A model generated the notes under the pieces. It saw nothing but the letters and a program-made list of their open reading frames with translations. It did not search any database and had not been told where the DNA came from. A stretch of DNA of 64,000 bases from Ptiloglossa arizonensis (Eukaryota; Arthropoda; Insecta; Hymenoptera; Colletidae). A program made the position numbers and the translations under genes. The stretch is from the NCBI RefSeq assembly GCF_051014685.1, contig NW_027478862.1, forward strand, positions 363,516 through 427,515. The letters are read 5' to 3'. Of this stretch, positions 34,051-46,025 are shown piece after piece. Position 1 is the first letter of the stretch. Every line of letters starts with the position of its first letter.

Positions 34051-37000
34051 TATTCGTTTCGAGCATAAGAACTGCGAAAATTTTGAGTTTCTCAAGCGTT
34101 TCTTACATCCAAACTGCCATACCCCGCGAACGGATTGACCGATCCTCAAAATTTCTGTTGCATCTGAAAGTAGAAACTCGCCCGATTACAACGGTATGCG
34201 CACTTTTCCCCTAGGCCGTTCTAGTTATTCGTTTCAAGCATCAGAACTGCGCAAATTTTGAGTTTCTCAAGCGTTTCTTACCTCCAAACTGCCATATCTC
34301 GCGAACGGATTGACCAATCCGCAAAACTTCTGTTGCATCTGAAAGTAGAAACTCGCCCGATTACAACGGTATGTGTAGTTTTCCCCTAGGCCGTTCCAGT
34401 TATTCATTTCGAGCATCAGAACTGCGAAAATTTTGAGTTTCTCAAGCGTTTCTTACCTCCAAACTGCCATATCTCGCGAACGGATTGACCAATCCGCAAA
34501 ATTTCTGTTGCATCTGAAAGTAGAAACTCGCCCGATTACATCGGTATGCGTACTTTTCCCCTAGGCCGTTCTAGTCATTCGTTTCGAGCATCAGAACTGC
34601 GAAAATTTTGAGTTTCTCAAGCGTTTCTTACCACCAAACTGCCATATCTCGCGAACGGATTGACCAATCCGCAAAATTTCTATTGCATTTGAAAGTAGAA
34701 ACTCGCCCGATTACAACGGTATGCGCACTTTTCCCCTAGGCGGTTCTAGTTATTCGTTTCGAGCATCAGAATTTTGAAAATTTTGAGTTTCTCGAGCGTT
34801 TCTTACATCCAAACTGCCACATCCAGCGAACGGATTGACCAATCCGCAAAATTTCTGTTGCATCTGAAAGTAGAAACTCGCCCGATTACAAGGGTAGGTT
34901 TAGTTTTCCCCTAGGCCGTTCCAGTTATTCGTTTTGAGCATCAGAACTGCGAAAATTTTGAGTTTCTCAAGCGTCTCTTACTTCCAAACTGCCACATCTC
35001 GCGAACGGATCGACCAATCCGCATAATTTCTGTTGCATCTGAAAGTAGAAACTCGCCCGATTACAACGGTATGCGTACTTTTCCCCTAGGCGGTTCTAGT
35101 CATTCGTTTCGAGCATCAGAACTGCGAAAATTTTGAGTTTCTCAAGCGTTTCTTACCTCCAAACTGCCACATCTCGCGAACGGATCGACCAATCCGCAAA
35201 ATTTCTGTTGCATCTGAAAGTAGAAACTCGCCCGAATACATCGGTATGCGTACTTTTCCCCTAGGCCGTTCTCGTCATTCGTTTCGAGCATCAGAACTGC
35301 GAAAATTTTGAGTTACTCAAGCGTTTCTTACCTCCAAACTGTCATATCTCGCGAACGGATTGACCAATCCGCAAAATTTCTGTTGCATCTGAAAGTAGAA
35401 ACTCGCCCGACTACAACGGTAGGTGTAGTTCTCCCCTAGGCCGTTCTAGTTATTCGTTTCAAGCATCAGAACTGCGCAAATTTTGAGTTTCTCAAGCGTT
35501 TCTTACCTCCAAACTGCCACATCCCGCGAACGGATTGACCAATCCGCTAAATTTCTGTTGCATCTGAAAGTAGAAACTCGCCCGATTACAACGGTATGTG
35601 TAGTTTTCCCCTAGGCCGTTCCAGTTATTCGTTTCGAGCATCAGAACTGCGAAAATTTTGAGTTTCTCAAGCGTTTCTTACCTCCAAACTGCCATATCTC
35701 GCGAACGGAATGATCAATCCGCAAAGTTTCTGTTGTTTCTGAAAGTAGAAACTCGCCCGATTACAACGGTATGCGCACTTATCCACTAGGCCGTTCTAGT
35801 TATTCGTTTCTAGCATCAGAACTGCGAAAATTTTGAGTGTCTCAAGCGTTTCTTACTTCCAAACTGCCACATCTCGCGAACGGATCGACCAATCCGCAAA
35901 ATTTCTGTTGCATCTGAAAGTAGAAACTCGACCGTTAACAACGGTATGTGTAGTTTTCCCCTAGGCCGGTCCAGTTATTCGTTTCGAGCATCAGAACTGC
36001 GAAAATTTTGAGTTTCTCAAGCGTTTCTTACCTCCAAACTGCCATATCTCGCGAACGGATTGATCAATCCGCAAAATTTCTGTTGCATCTGAAAGTAGAG
36101 ACTCGCCCGATTACAACGGTATGCGCACTTTTCCCCTAGGCCGTTCTAGTTATTCGTTTCTAGCATCAGAACTGCGAAAATTTTGAGTTTCTCAAGCGTT
36201 TCTTACATCCAAACGGCCATATCTCGCGAACGGATTGACCAATCCGCATGATTTCTGTTGCATCTGAAAGTAGAAACTCGACCGTTAACAACGGTATGTG
36301 TAGTTTTCCCCTAGGCCGTTCCAGTCATTCGTTACGAGCATCAGAACTGCCAAAATTTTGAGTTTCTCAAGCGTTTCTTAACACCAAACTGCCATATCTC
36401 GCGAACGGATTGACCAATCCGCAAAATTTCTGTTGCATTTGAAAGTCGAAACTCGCCCGATTACAACGGTATGCGCACTTCTCCCCTAGGCCGGTCCAGT
36501 TATTCGTTTCTAGCATCAGAACTGCGAAAATTTTGAGTGTCTCAAGCGTTTCTTACTTCCAAACTGCCACATCTCGCGAACGGATCGACCAATCCGCAAA
36601 ATTTCTGTTGCATCTGAAAGTAGAAACTCGACCGTTAACAACGGTATGTGTAGTTTTCCCCTAGGCCGGTCCAGTTATTCGTTTCGAGCATCAGAACTGC
36701 GAAAATTTTGAGTTTCTCAAGCGTTTCTTACCTCCAAACTGCCATATCTCGCGAACGGATTGACCAATCCTTAAAATTTCTGTTGCATCTGCAAGTAGAA
36801 ACTCGCCCGACTACAGCGGTATGCGCCCTTTTCCCCTAGGCGGTTCTAGTTATTCGTTTCGAGCATCAGAACTGCGAAAATTTTGAGTTTCTCAAGCGTT
36901 TCTTACCTCCAAACTGCCATATCTCGCGAACGGATTGACCAATCCGCAAAATTTCTGTTGCATCTGAAAGTAGAAACTCGCCCGACTACAACGGTAGGTG

Positions 37001-37900
37001 TAGTTTTCCCCTAGGCCGTTCTAGTTATTAGTTTCGAGCATCAGAACTGTGAAAATTTTGAGTTTCTCAAGCGTTTCTTACATCCAAACTGCCATATCTC
37101 GCGAACGGATTGATCAATCTGCAAAATTTCTGTTGCATCTGAAAGTAGAAACTCGCCCGATTACAACGGTATGTGCACTTCTCCCCTAGGCCGTTCTAGT
37201 TATTCGTTTCGAGCATCAGAACTGCGAAAATTTTGAGTTTCTCAAGCGTTTCTTACATCCAAACGGCCATATCTCGCGAACGGATTGACCAATCCGCATA
37301 ATTTCTGTTGCATCTGAAAGTAGAAACTCGCCCGATTACAACGGTATGCGTACTTCTCCCCTAGGCCGTTCTAGTTATTCGTTTCGAGCATCAGAACTGC
37401 GAAAATTTTGAGTTTCTCAAGCGTTTCTTACATCCAAACGGCCATATCTCGCGAACGGATTGACCAATCCGCATAATTTCTGTTGCATCTGAAAGTAGAA
37501 ACTCGCCCGATTACAACGGTATACGCACTTTTCACCTAGGCCGTTCTAGTCATTCGTTTCGAGCATCAGAACTGCGAAAATTTTGAATTTCTCAAGCGTT
37601 TCTTACTTCCAAACTGCCATATCTCGCGAACGGATCGACCAATCCGCAAACTTTCTGTTGCATCTGAAAGTAGAAACTCGCCCGATTACAACGGTATGCG
37701 TACTTTTCCCCTAGGCCGTTCTAGTTATTCGTTTCGAGCATGAGAGCTGCCAAAATTTTGAGTTTCTCAAGCGTTTCTTACCTCCAAACTGCCACATCTC
37801 GCGAACGGATTGACCAATCCGCAAAATTTCTGTTGCATCTGAAAGTAGAAACTCGCCCGATTACAACGGTATGCGCACTTTTCCCCTAGGCGGTTCTAGT
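34051..37900 (+). repeat. 3,850-bp (22-monomer) HOR, copy 1
   Basis: The unit starts at CGTTTCGAGCATAAG and holds 22 monomers with unique tags: ACTTCTGTTG (33776-type, at about 34326), GAATTTTGAAAA with CTCGAGCG (34770-34796), AGGGTAGG (34891), CGAATACATC (35234), GGAATGATC with TGTTGTTTCTG (about 35708-35742), TTATCCACTAGG (35780), GTTACGAGC (36331), AATCCTTAAAA (36766), ACTACAGCGG (36810) and CATGAGAGC (37739). Against copies 2 and 3 the only difference I saw is T at 37174 where they have C (ATGTGCAC against ATGCGCAC). Confidence 0.92.
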
Positions 37901-40900
37901 TATTCGTTTCGAGCATAAGAACTGCGAAAATTTTGAGTTTCTCAAGCGTTTCTTACATCCAAACTGCCATACCCCGCGAACGGATTGACCGATCCTCAAA
38001 ATTTCTGTTGCATCTGAAAGTAGAAACTCGCCCGATTACAACGGTATGCGCACTTTTCCCCTAGGCCGTTCTAGTTATTCGTTTCAAGCATCAGAACTGC
38101 GCAAATTTTGAGTTTCTCAAGCGTTTCTTACCTCCAAACTGCCATATCTCGCGAACGGATTGACCAATCCGCAAAACTTCTGTTGCATCTGAAAGTAGAA
38201 ACTCGCCCGATTACAACGGTATGTGTAGTTTTCCCCTAGGCCGTTCCAGTTATTCATTTCGAGCATCAGAACTGCGAAAATTTTGAGTTTCTCAAGCGTT
38301 TCTTACCTCCAAACTGCCATATCTCGCGAACGGATTGACCAATCCGCAAAATTTCTGTTGCATCTGAAAGTAGAAACTCGCCCGATTACATCGGTATGCG
38401 TACTTTTCCCCTAGGCCGTTCTAGTCATTCGTTTCGAGCATCAGAACTGCGAAAATTTTGAGTTTCTCAAGCGTTTCTTACCACCAAACTGCCATATCTC
38501 GCGAACGGATTGACCAATCCGCAAAATTTCTATTGCATTTGAAAGTAGAAACTCGCCCGATTACAACGGTATGCGCACTTTTCCCCTAGGCGGTTCTAGT
38601 TATTCGTTTCGAGCATCAGAATTTTGAAAATTTTGAGTTTCTCGAGCGTTTCTTACATCCAAACTGCCACATCCAGCGAACGGATTGACCAATCCGCAAA
38701 ATTTCTGTTGCATCTGAAAGTAGAAACTCGCCCGATTACAAGGGTAGGTTTAGTTTTCCCCTAGGCCGTTCCAGTTATTCGTTTTGAGCATCAGAACTGC
38801 GAAAATTTTGAGTTTCTCAAGCGTCTCTTACTTCCAAACTGCCACATCTCGCGAACGGATCGACCAATCCGCATAATTTCTGTTGCATCTGAAAGTAGAA
38901 ACTCGCCCGATTACAACGGTATGCGTACTTTTCCCCTAGGCGGTTCTAGTCATTCGTTTCGAGCATCAGAACTGCGAAAATTTTGAGTTTCTCAAGCGTT
39001 TCTTACCTCCAAACTGCCACATCTCGCGAACGGATCGACCAATCCGCAAAATTTCTGTTGCATCTGAAAGTAGAAACTCGCCCGAATACATCGGTATGCG
39101 TACTTTTCCCCTAGGCCGTTCTCGTCATTCGTTTCGAGCATCAGAACTGCGAAAATTTTGAGTTACTCAAGCGTTTCTTACCTCCAAACTGTCATATCTC
39201 GCGAACGGATTGACCAATCCGCAAAATTTCTGTTGCATCTGAAAGTAGAAACTCGCCCGACTACAACGGTAGGTGTAGTTCTCCCCTAGGCCGTTCTAGT
39301 TATTCGTTTCAAGCATCAGAACTGCGCAAATTTTGAGTTTCTCAAGCGTTTCTTACCTCCAAACTGCCACATCCCGCGAACGGATTGACCAATCCGCTAA
39401 ATTTCTGTTGCATCTGAAAGTAGAAACTCGCCCGATTACAACGGTATGTGTAGTTTTCCCCTAGGCCGTTCCAGTTATTCGTTTCGAGCATCAGAACTGC
39501 GAAAATTTTGAGTTTCTCAAGCGTTTCTTACCTCCAAACTGCCATATCTCGCGAACGGAATGATCAATCCGCAAAGTTTCTGTTGTTTCTGAAAGTAGAA
39601 ACTCGCCCGATTACAACGGTATGCGCACTTATCCACTAGGCCGTTCTAGTTATTCGTTTCTAGCATCAGAACTGCGAAAATTTTGAGTGTCTCAAGCGTT
39701 TCTTACTTCCAAACTGCCACATCTCGCGAACGGATCGACCAATCCGCAAAATTTCTGTTGCATCTGAAAGTAGAAACTCGACCGTTAACAACGGTATGTG
39801 TAGTTTTCCCCTAGGCCGGTCCAGTTATTCGTTTCGAGCATCAGAACTGCGAAAATTTTGAGTTTCTCAAGCGTTTCTTACCTCCAAACTGCCATATCTC
39901 GCGAACGGATTGATCAATCCGCAAAATTTCTGTTGCATCTGAAAGTAGAGACTCGCCCGATTACAACGGTATGCGCACTTTTCCCCTAGGCCGTTCTAGT
40001 TATTCGTTTCTAGCATCAGAACTGCGAAAATTTTGAGTTTCTCAAGCGTTTCTTACATCCAAACGGCCATATCTCGCGAACGGATTGACCAATCCGCATG
40101 ATTTCTGTTGCATCTGAAAGTAGAAACTCGACCGTTAACAACGGTATGTGTAGTTTTCCCCTAGGCCGTTCCAGTCATTCGTTACGAGCATCAGAACTGC
40201 CAAAATTTTGAGTTTCTCAAGCGTTTCTTAACACCAAACTGCCATATCTCGCGAACGGATTGACCAATCCGCAAAATTTCTGTTGCATTTGAAAGTCGAA
40301 ACTCGCCCGATTACAACGGTATGCGCACTTCTCCCCTAGGCCGGTCCAGTTATTCGTTTCTAGCATCAGAACTGCGAAAATTTTGAGTGTCTCAAGCGTT
40401 TCTTACTTCCAAACTGCCACATCTCGCGAACGGATCGACCAATCCGCAAAATTTCTGTTGCATCTGAAAGTAGAAACTCGACCGTTAACAACGGTATGTG
40501 TAGTTTTCCCCTAGGCCGGTCCAGTTATTCGTTTCGAGCATCAGAACTGCGAAAATTTTGAGTTTCTCAAGCGTTTCTTACCTCCAAACTGCCATATCTC
40601 GCGAACGGATTGACCAATCCTTAAAATTTCTGTTGCATCTGCAAGTAGAAACTCGCCCGACTACAGCGGTATGCGCCCTTTTCCCCTAGGCGGTTCTAGT
40701 TATTCGTTTCGAGCATCAGAACTGCGAAAATTTTGAGTTTCTCAAGCGTTTCTTACCTCCAAACTGCCATATCTCGCGAACGGATTGACCAATCCGCAAA
40801 ATTTCTGTTGCATCTGAAAGTAGAAACTCGCCCGACTACAACGGTAGGTGTAGTTTTCCCCTAGGCCGTTCTAGTTATTAGTTTCGAGCATCAGAACTGT

Positions 40901-41750
40901 GAAAATTTTGAGTTTCTCAAGCGTTTCTTACATCCAAACTGCCATATCTCGCGAACGGATTGATCAATCTGCAAAATTTCTGTTGCATCTGAAAGTAGAA
41001 ACTCGCCCGATTACAACGGTATGCGCACTTCTCCCCTAGGCCGTTCTAGTTATTCGTTTCGAGCATCAGAACTGCGAAAATTTTGAGTTTCTCAAGCGTT
41101 TCTTACATCCAAACGGCCATATCTCGCGAACGGATTGACCAATCCGCATAATTTCTGTTGCATCTGAAAGTAGAAACTCGCCCGATTACAACGGTATGCG
41201 TACTTCTCCCCTAGGCCGTTCTAGTTATTCGTTTCGAGCATCAGAACTGCGAAAATTTTGAGTTTCTCAAGCGTTTCTTACATCCAAACGGCCATATCTC
41301 GCGAACGGATTGACCAATCCGCATAATTTCTGTTGCATCTGAAAGTAGAAACTCGCCCGATTACAACGGTATACGCACTTTTCACCTAGGCCGTTCTAGT
41401 CATTCGTTTCGAGCATCAGAACTGCGAAAATTTTGAATTTCTCAAGCGTTTCTTACTTCCAAACTGCCATATCTCGCGAACGGATCGACCAATCCGCAAA
41501 CTTTCTGTTGCATCTGAAAGTAGAAACTCGCCCGATTACAACGGTATGCGTACTTTTCCCCTAGGCCGTTCTAGTTATTCGTTTCGAGCATGAGAGCTGC
41601 CAAAATTTTGAGTTTCTCAAGCGTTTCTTACCTCCAAACTGCCACATCTCGCGAACGGATTGACCAATCCGCAAAATTTCTGTTGCATCTGAAAGTAGAA
41701 ACTCGCCCGATTACAACGGTATGCGCACTTTTCCCCTAGGCGGTTCTAGT
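37901..41750 (+). repeat. 3,850-bp (22-monomer) HOR, copy 2
   Basis: All tags of copy 1 recur at exactly +3,850: GAATTTTGAAAA at 38620, GTTACGAGC at 40181, ACTACAGCGG at 40660 and CATGAGAGC at 41589. I found no difference from copy 3 in line-by-line comparison by eye. Confidence 0.92.
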
Positions 41751-44700
41751 TATTCGTTTCGAGCATAAGAACTGCGAAAATTTTGAGTTTCTCAAGCGTT
41801 TCTTACATCCAAACTGCCATACCCCGCGAACGGATTGACCGATCCTCAAAATTTCTGTTGCATCTGAAAGTAGAAACTCGCCCGATTACAACGGTATGCG
41901 CACTTTTCCCCTAGGCCGTTCTAGTTATTCGTTTCAAGCATCAGAACTGCGCAAATTTTGAGTTTCTCAAGCGTTTCTTACCTCCAAACTGCCATATCTC
42001 GCGAACGGATTGACCAATCCGCAAAACTTCTGTTGCATCTGAAAGTAGAAACTCGCCCGATTACAACGGTATGTGTAGTTTTCCCCTAGGCCGTTCCAGT
42101 TATTCATTTCGAGCATCAGAACTGCGAAAATTTTGAGTTTCTCAAGCGTTTCTTACCTCCAAACTGCCATATCTCGCGAACGGATTGACCAATCCGCAAA
42201 ATTTCTGTTGCATCTGAAAGTAGAAACTCGCCCGATTACATCGGTATGCGTACTTTTCCCCTAGGCCGTTCTAGTCATTCGTTTCGAGCATCAGAACTGC
42301 GAAAATTTTGAGTTTCTCAAGCGTTTCTTACCACCAAACTGCCATATCTCGCGAACGGATTGACCAATCCGCAAAATTTCTATTGCATTTGAAAGTAGAA
42401 ACTCGCCCGATTACAACGGTATGCGCACTTTTCCCCTAGGCGGTTCTAGTTATTCGTTTCGAGCATCAGAATTTTGAAAATTTTGAGTTTCTCGAGCGTT
42501 TCTTACATCCAAACTGCCACATCCAGCGAACGGATTGACCAATCCGCAAAATTTCTGTTGCATCTGAAAGTAGAAACTCGCCCGATTACAAGGGTAGGTT
42601 TAGTTTTCCCCTAGGCCGTTCCAGTTATTCGTTTTGAGCATCAGAACTGCGAAAATTTTGAGTTTCTCAAGCGTCTCTTACTTCCAAACTGCCACATCTC
42701 GCGAACGGATCGACCAATCCGCATAATTTCTGTTGCATCTGAAAGTAGAAACTCGCCCGATTACAACGGTATGCGTACTTTTCCCCTAGGCGGTTCTAGT
42801 CATTCGTTTCGAGCATCAGAACTGCGAAAATTTTGAGTTTCTCAAGCGTTTCTTACCTCCAAACTGCCACATCTCGCGAACGGATCGACCAATCCGCAAA
42901 ATTTCTGTTGCATCTGAAAGTAGAAACTCGCCCGAATACATCGGTATGCGTACTTTTCCCCTAGGCCGTTCTCGTCATTCGTTTCGAGCATCAGAACTGC
43001 GAAAATTTTGAGTTACTCAAGCGTTTCTTACCTCCAAACTGTCATATCTCGCGAACGGATTGACCAATCCGCAAAATTTCTGTTGCATCTGAAAGTAGAA
43101 ACTCGCCCGACTACAACGGTAGGTGTAGTTCTCCCCTAGGCCGTTCTAGTTATTCGTTTCAAGCATCAGAACTGCGCAAATTTTGAGTTTCTCAAGCGTT
43201 TCTTACCTCCAAACTGCCACATCCCGCGAACGGATTGACCAATCCGCTAAATTTCTGTTGCATCTGAAAGTAGAAACTCGCCCGATTACAACGGTATGTG
43301 TAGTTTTCCCCTAGGCCGTTCCAGTTATTCGTTTCGAGCATCAGAACTGCGAAAATTTTGAGTTTCTCAAGCGTTTCTTACCTCCAAACTGCCATATCTC
43401 GCGAACGGAATGATCAATCCGCAAAGTTTCTGTTGTTTCTGAAAGTAGAAACTCGCCCGATTACAACGGTATGCGCACTTATCCACTAGGCCGTTCTAGT
43501 TATTCGTTTCTAGCATCAGAACTGCGAAAATTTTGAGTGTCTCAAGCGTTTCTTACTTCCAAACTGCCACATCTCGCGAACGGATCGACCAATCCGCAAA
43601 ATTTCTGTTGCATCTGAAAGTAGAAACTCGACCGTTAACAACGGTATGTGTAGTTTTCCCCTAGGCCGGTCCAGTTATTCGTTTCGAGCATCAGAACTGC
43701 GAAAATTTTGAGTTTCTCAAGCGTTTCTTACCTCCAAACTGCCATATCTCGCGAACGGATTGATCAATCCGCAAAATTTCTGTTGCATCTGAAAGTAGAG
43801 ACTCGCCCGATTACAACGGTATGCGCACTTTTCCCCTAGGCCGTTCTAGTTATTCGTTTCTAGCATCAGAACTGCGAAAATTTTGAGTTTCTCAAGCGTT
43901 TCTTACATCCAAACGGCCATATCTCGCGAACGGATTGACCAATCCGCATGATTTCTGTTGCATCTGAAAGTAGAAACTCGACCGTTAACAACGGTATGTG
44001 TAGTTTTCCCCTAGGCCGTTCCAGTCATTCGTTACGAGCATCAGAACTGCCAAAATTTTGAGTTTCTCAAGCGTTTCTTAACACCAAACTGCCATATCTC
44101 GCGAACGGATTGACCAATCCGCAAAATTTCTGTTGCATTTGAAAGTCGAAACTCGCCCGATTACAACGGTATGCGCACTTCTCCCCTAGGCCGGTCCAGT
44201 TATTCGTTTCTAGCATCAGAACTGCGAAAATTTTGAGTGTCTCAAGCGTTTCTTACTTCCAAACTGCCACATCTCGCGAACGGATCGACCAATCCGCAAA
44301 ATTTCTGTTGCATCTGAAAGTAGAAACTCGACCGTTAACAACGGTATGTGTAGTTTTCCCCTAGGCCGGTCCAGTTATTCGTTTCGAGCATCAGAACTGC
44401 GAAAATTTTGAGTTTCTCAAGCGTTTCTTACCTCCAAACTGCCATATCTCGCGAACGGATTGACCAATCCTTAAAATTTCTGTTGCATCTGCAAGTAGAA
44501 ACTCGCCCGACTACAGCGGTATGCGCCCTTTTCCCCTAGGCGGTTCTAGTTATTCGTTTCGAGCATCAGAACTGCGAAAATTTTGAGTTTCTCAAGCGTT
44601 TCTTACCTCCAAACTGCCATATCTCGCGAACGGATTGACCAATCCGCAAAATTTCTGTTGCATCTGAAAGTAGAAACTCGCCCGACTACAACGGTAGGTG

Positions 44701-45600
44701 TAGTTTTCCCCTAGGCCGTTCTAGTTATTAGTTTCGAGCATCAGAACTGTGAAAATTTTGAGTTTCTCAAGCGTTTCTTACATCCAAACTGCCATATCTC
44801 GCGAACGGATTGATCAATCTGCAAAATTTCTGTTGCATCTGAAAGTAGAAACTCGCCCGATTACAACGGTATGCGCACTTCTCCCCTAGGCCGTTCTAGT
44901 TATTCGTTTCGAGCATCAGAACTGCGAAAATTTTGAGTTTCTCAAGCGTTTCTTACATCCAAACGGCCATATCTCGCGAACGGATTGACCAATCCGCATA
45001 ATTTCTGTTGCATCTGAAAGTAGAAACTCGCCCGATTACAACGGTATGCGTACTTCTCCCCTAGGCCGTTCTAGTTATTCGTTTCGAGCATCAGAACTGC
45101 GAAAATTTTGAGTTTCTCAAGCGTTTCTTACATCCAAACGGCCATATCTCGCGAACGGATTGACCAATCCGCATAATTTCTGTTGCATCTGAAAGTAGAA
45201 ACTCGCCCGATTACAACGGTATACGCACTTTTCACCTAGGCCGTTCTAGTCATTCGTTTCGAGCATCAGAACTGCGAAAATTTTGAATTTCTCAAGCGTT
45301 TCTTACTTCCAAACTGCCATATCTCGCGAACGGATCGACCAATCCGCAAACTTTCTGTTGCATCTGAAAGTAGAAACTCGCCCGATTACAACGGTATGCG
45401 TACTTTTCCCCTAGGCCGTTCTAGTTATTCGTTTCGAGCATGAGAGCTGCCAAAATTTTGAGTTTCTCAAGCGTTTCTTACCTCCAAACTGCCACATCTC
45501 GCGAACGGATTGACCAATCCGCAAAATTTCTGTTGCATCTGAAAGTAGAAACTCGCCCGATTACAACGGTATGCGCACTTTTCCCCTAGGCGGTTCTAGT
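41751..45600 (+). repeat. 3,850-bp (22-monomer) HOR, copy 3
   Basis: All tags recur at +3,850 from copy 2 (GAATTTTGAAAA at 42470, GTTACGAGC at 44031, CATGAGAGC at 45439). The match ends near 45616, where GAGCATCAG replaces GAGCATAAG. So there are exactly three complete copies, with the edge at monomer position about 101-117, not at the start of a monomer as numbered here. Confidence 0.92.
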
Positions 45601-46025
45601 TATTCGTTTCGAGCATCAGAACTGCGAAAATTTTGAGTTTCTCAAGCGTTTCTTACCTCCAAACTGCCATATCTCGCGAACGGATTGACCAATCCGCAAA
45701 ATTTCTGTTGCATCTGAAAGTAGAAACTCGCCCGACTACAACGGTAGGTGTAGTTCTCCCCTAGGCCGTTCTAGTTATTAGTTTCGAGCATCAGAACTGC
45801 GAAAATTTTGAGTTTCTCAAGCGTTTCTTACTTCCAAACTGCCACATCTCGCGAACGGATCGACCAATCCGCAAAATTTCTGTTGCATCTGAAAGTAGAA
45901 ACTCGCCCGATTACATCGGTATGCGTACTTTTCCCCTAGGCCGTTCTAGTTATTCGTTTCGAGCATCAGAACTGCGAAAATTTTGAGTTTCTCAAGCGTT
46001 TCTTACCTCCAAACTGCCACATCTC
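45601..46025 (+). repeat. Lead-in monomers of the right-hand HOR family
   Basis: These monomers (CGCCCGACTAC with GGTAGGTGTAG and TATTAGTTTC, then CGGATCGACC with ACATCGG) match 49276-49700 at an offset of 3,675 bp. They are the tail of a unit whose earlier part has been replaced by, or lies beyond, the 22-monomer block. The crossover into that block falls in sequence common to both families. Confidence 0.75.

Noticed and set aside
34051..45600. Transposon or viral insertion as an explanation for the precise 3,850-bp repeats
   Set aside because: Every 175-bp step inside the unit is an ordinary satellite monomer. There is no foreign sequence, terminal repeat or target-site duplication.
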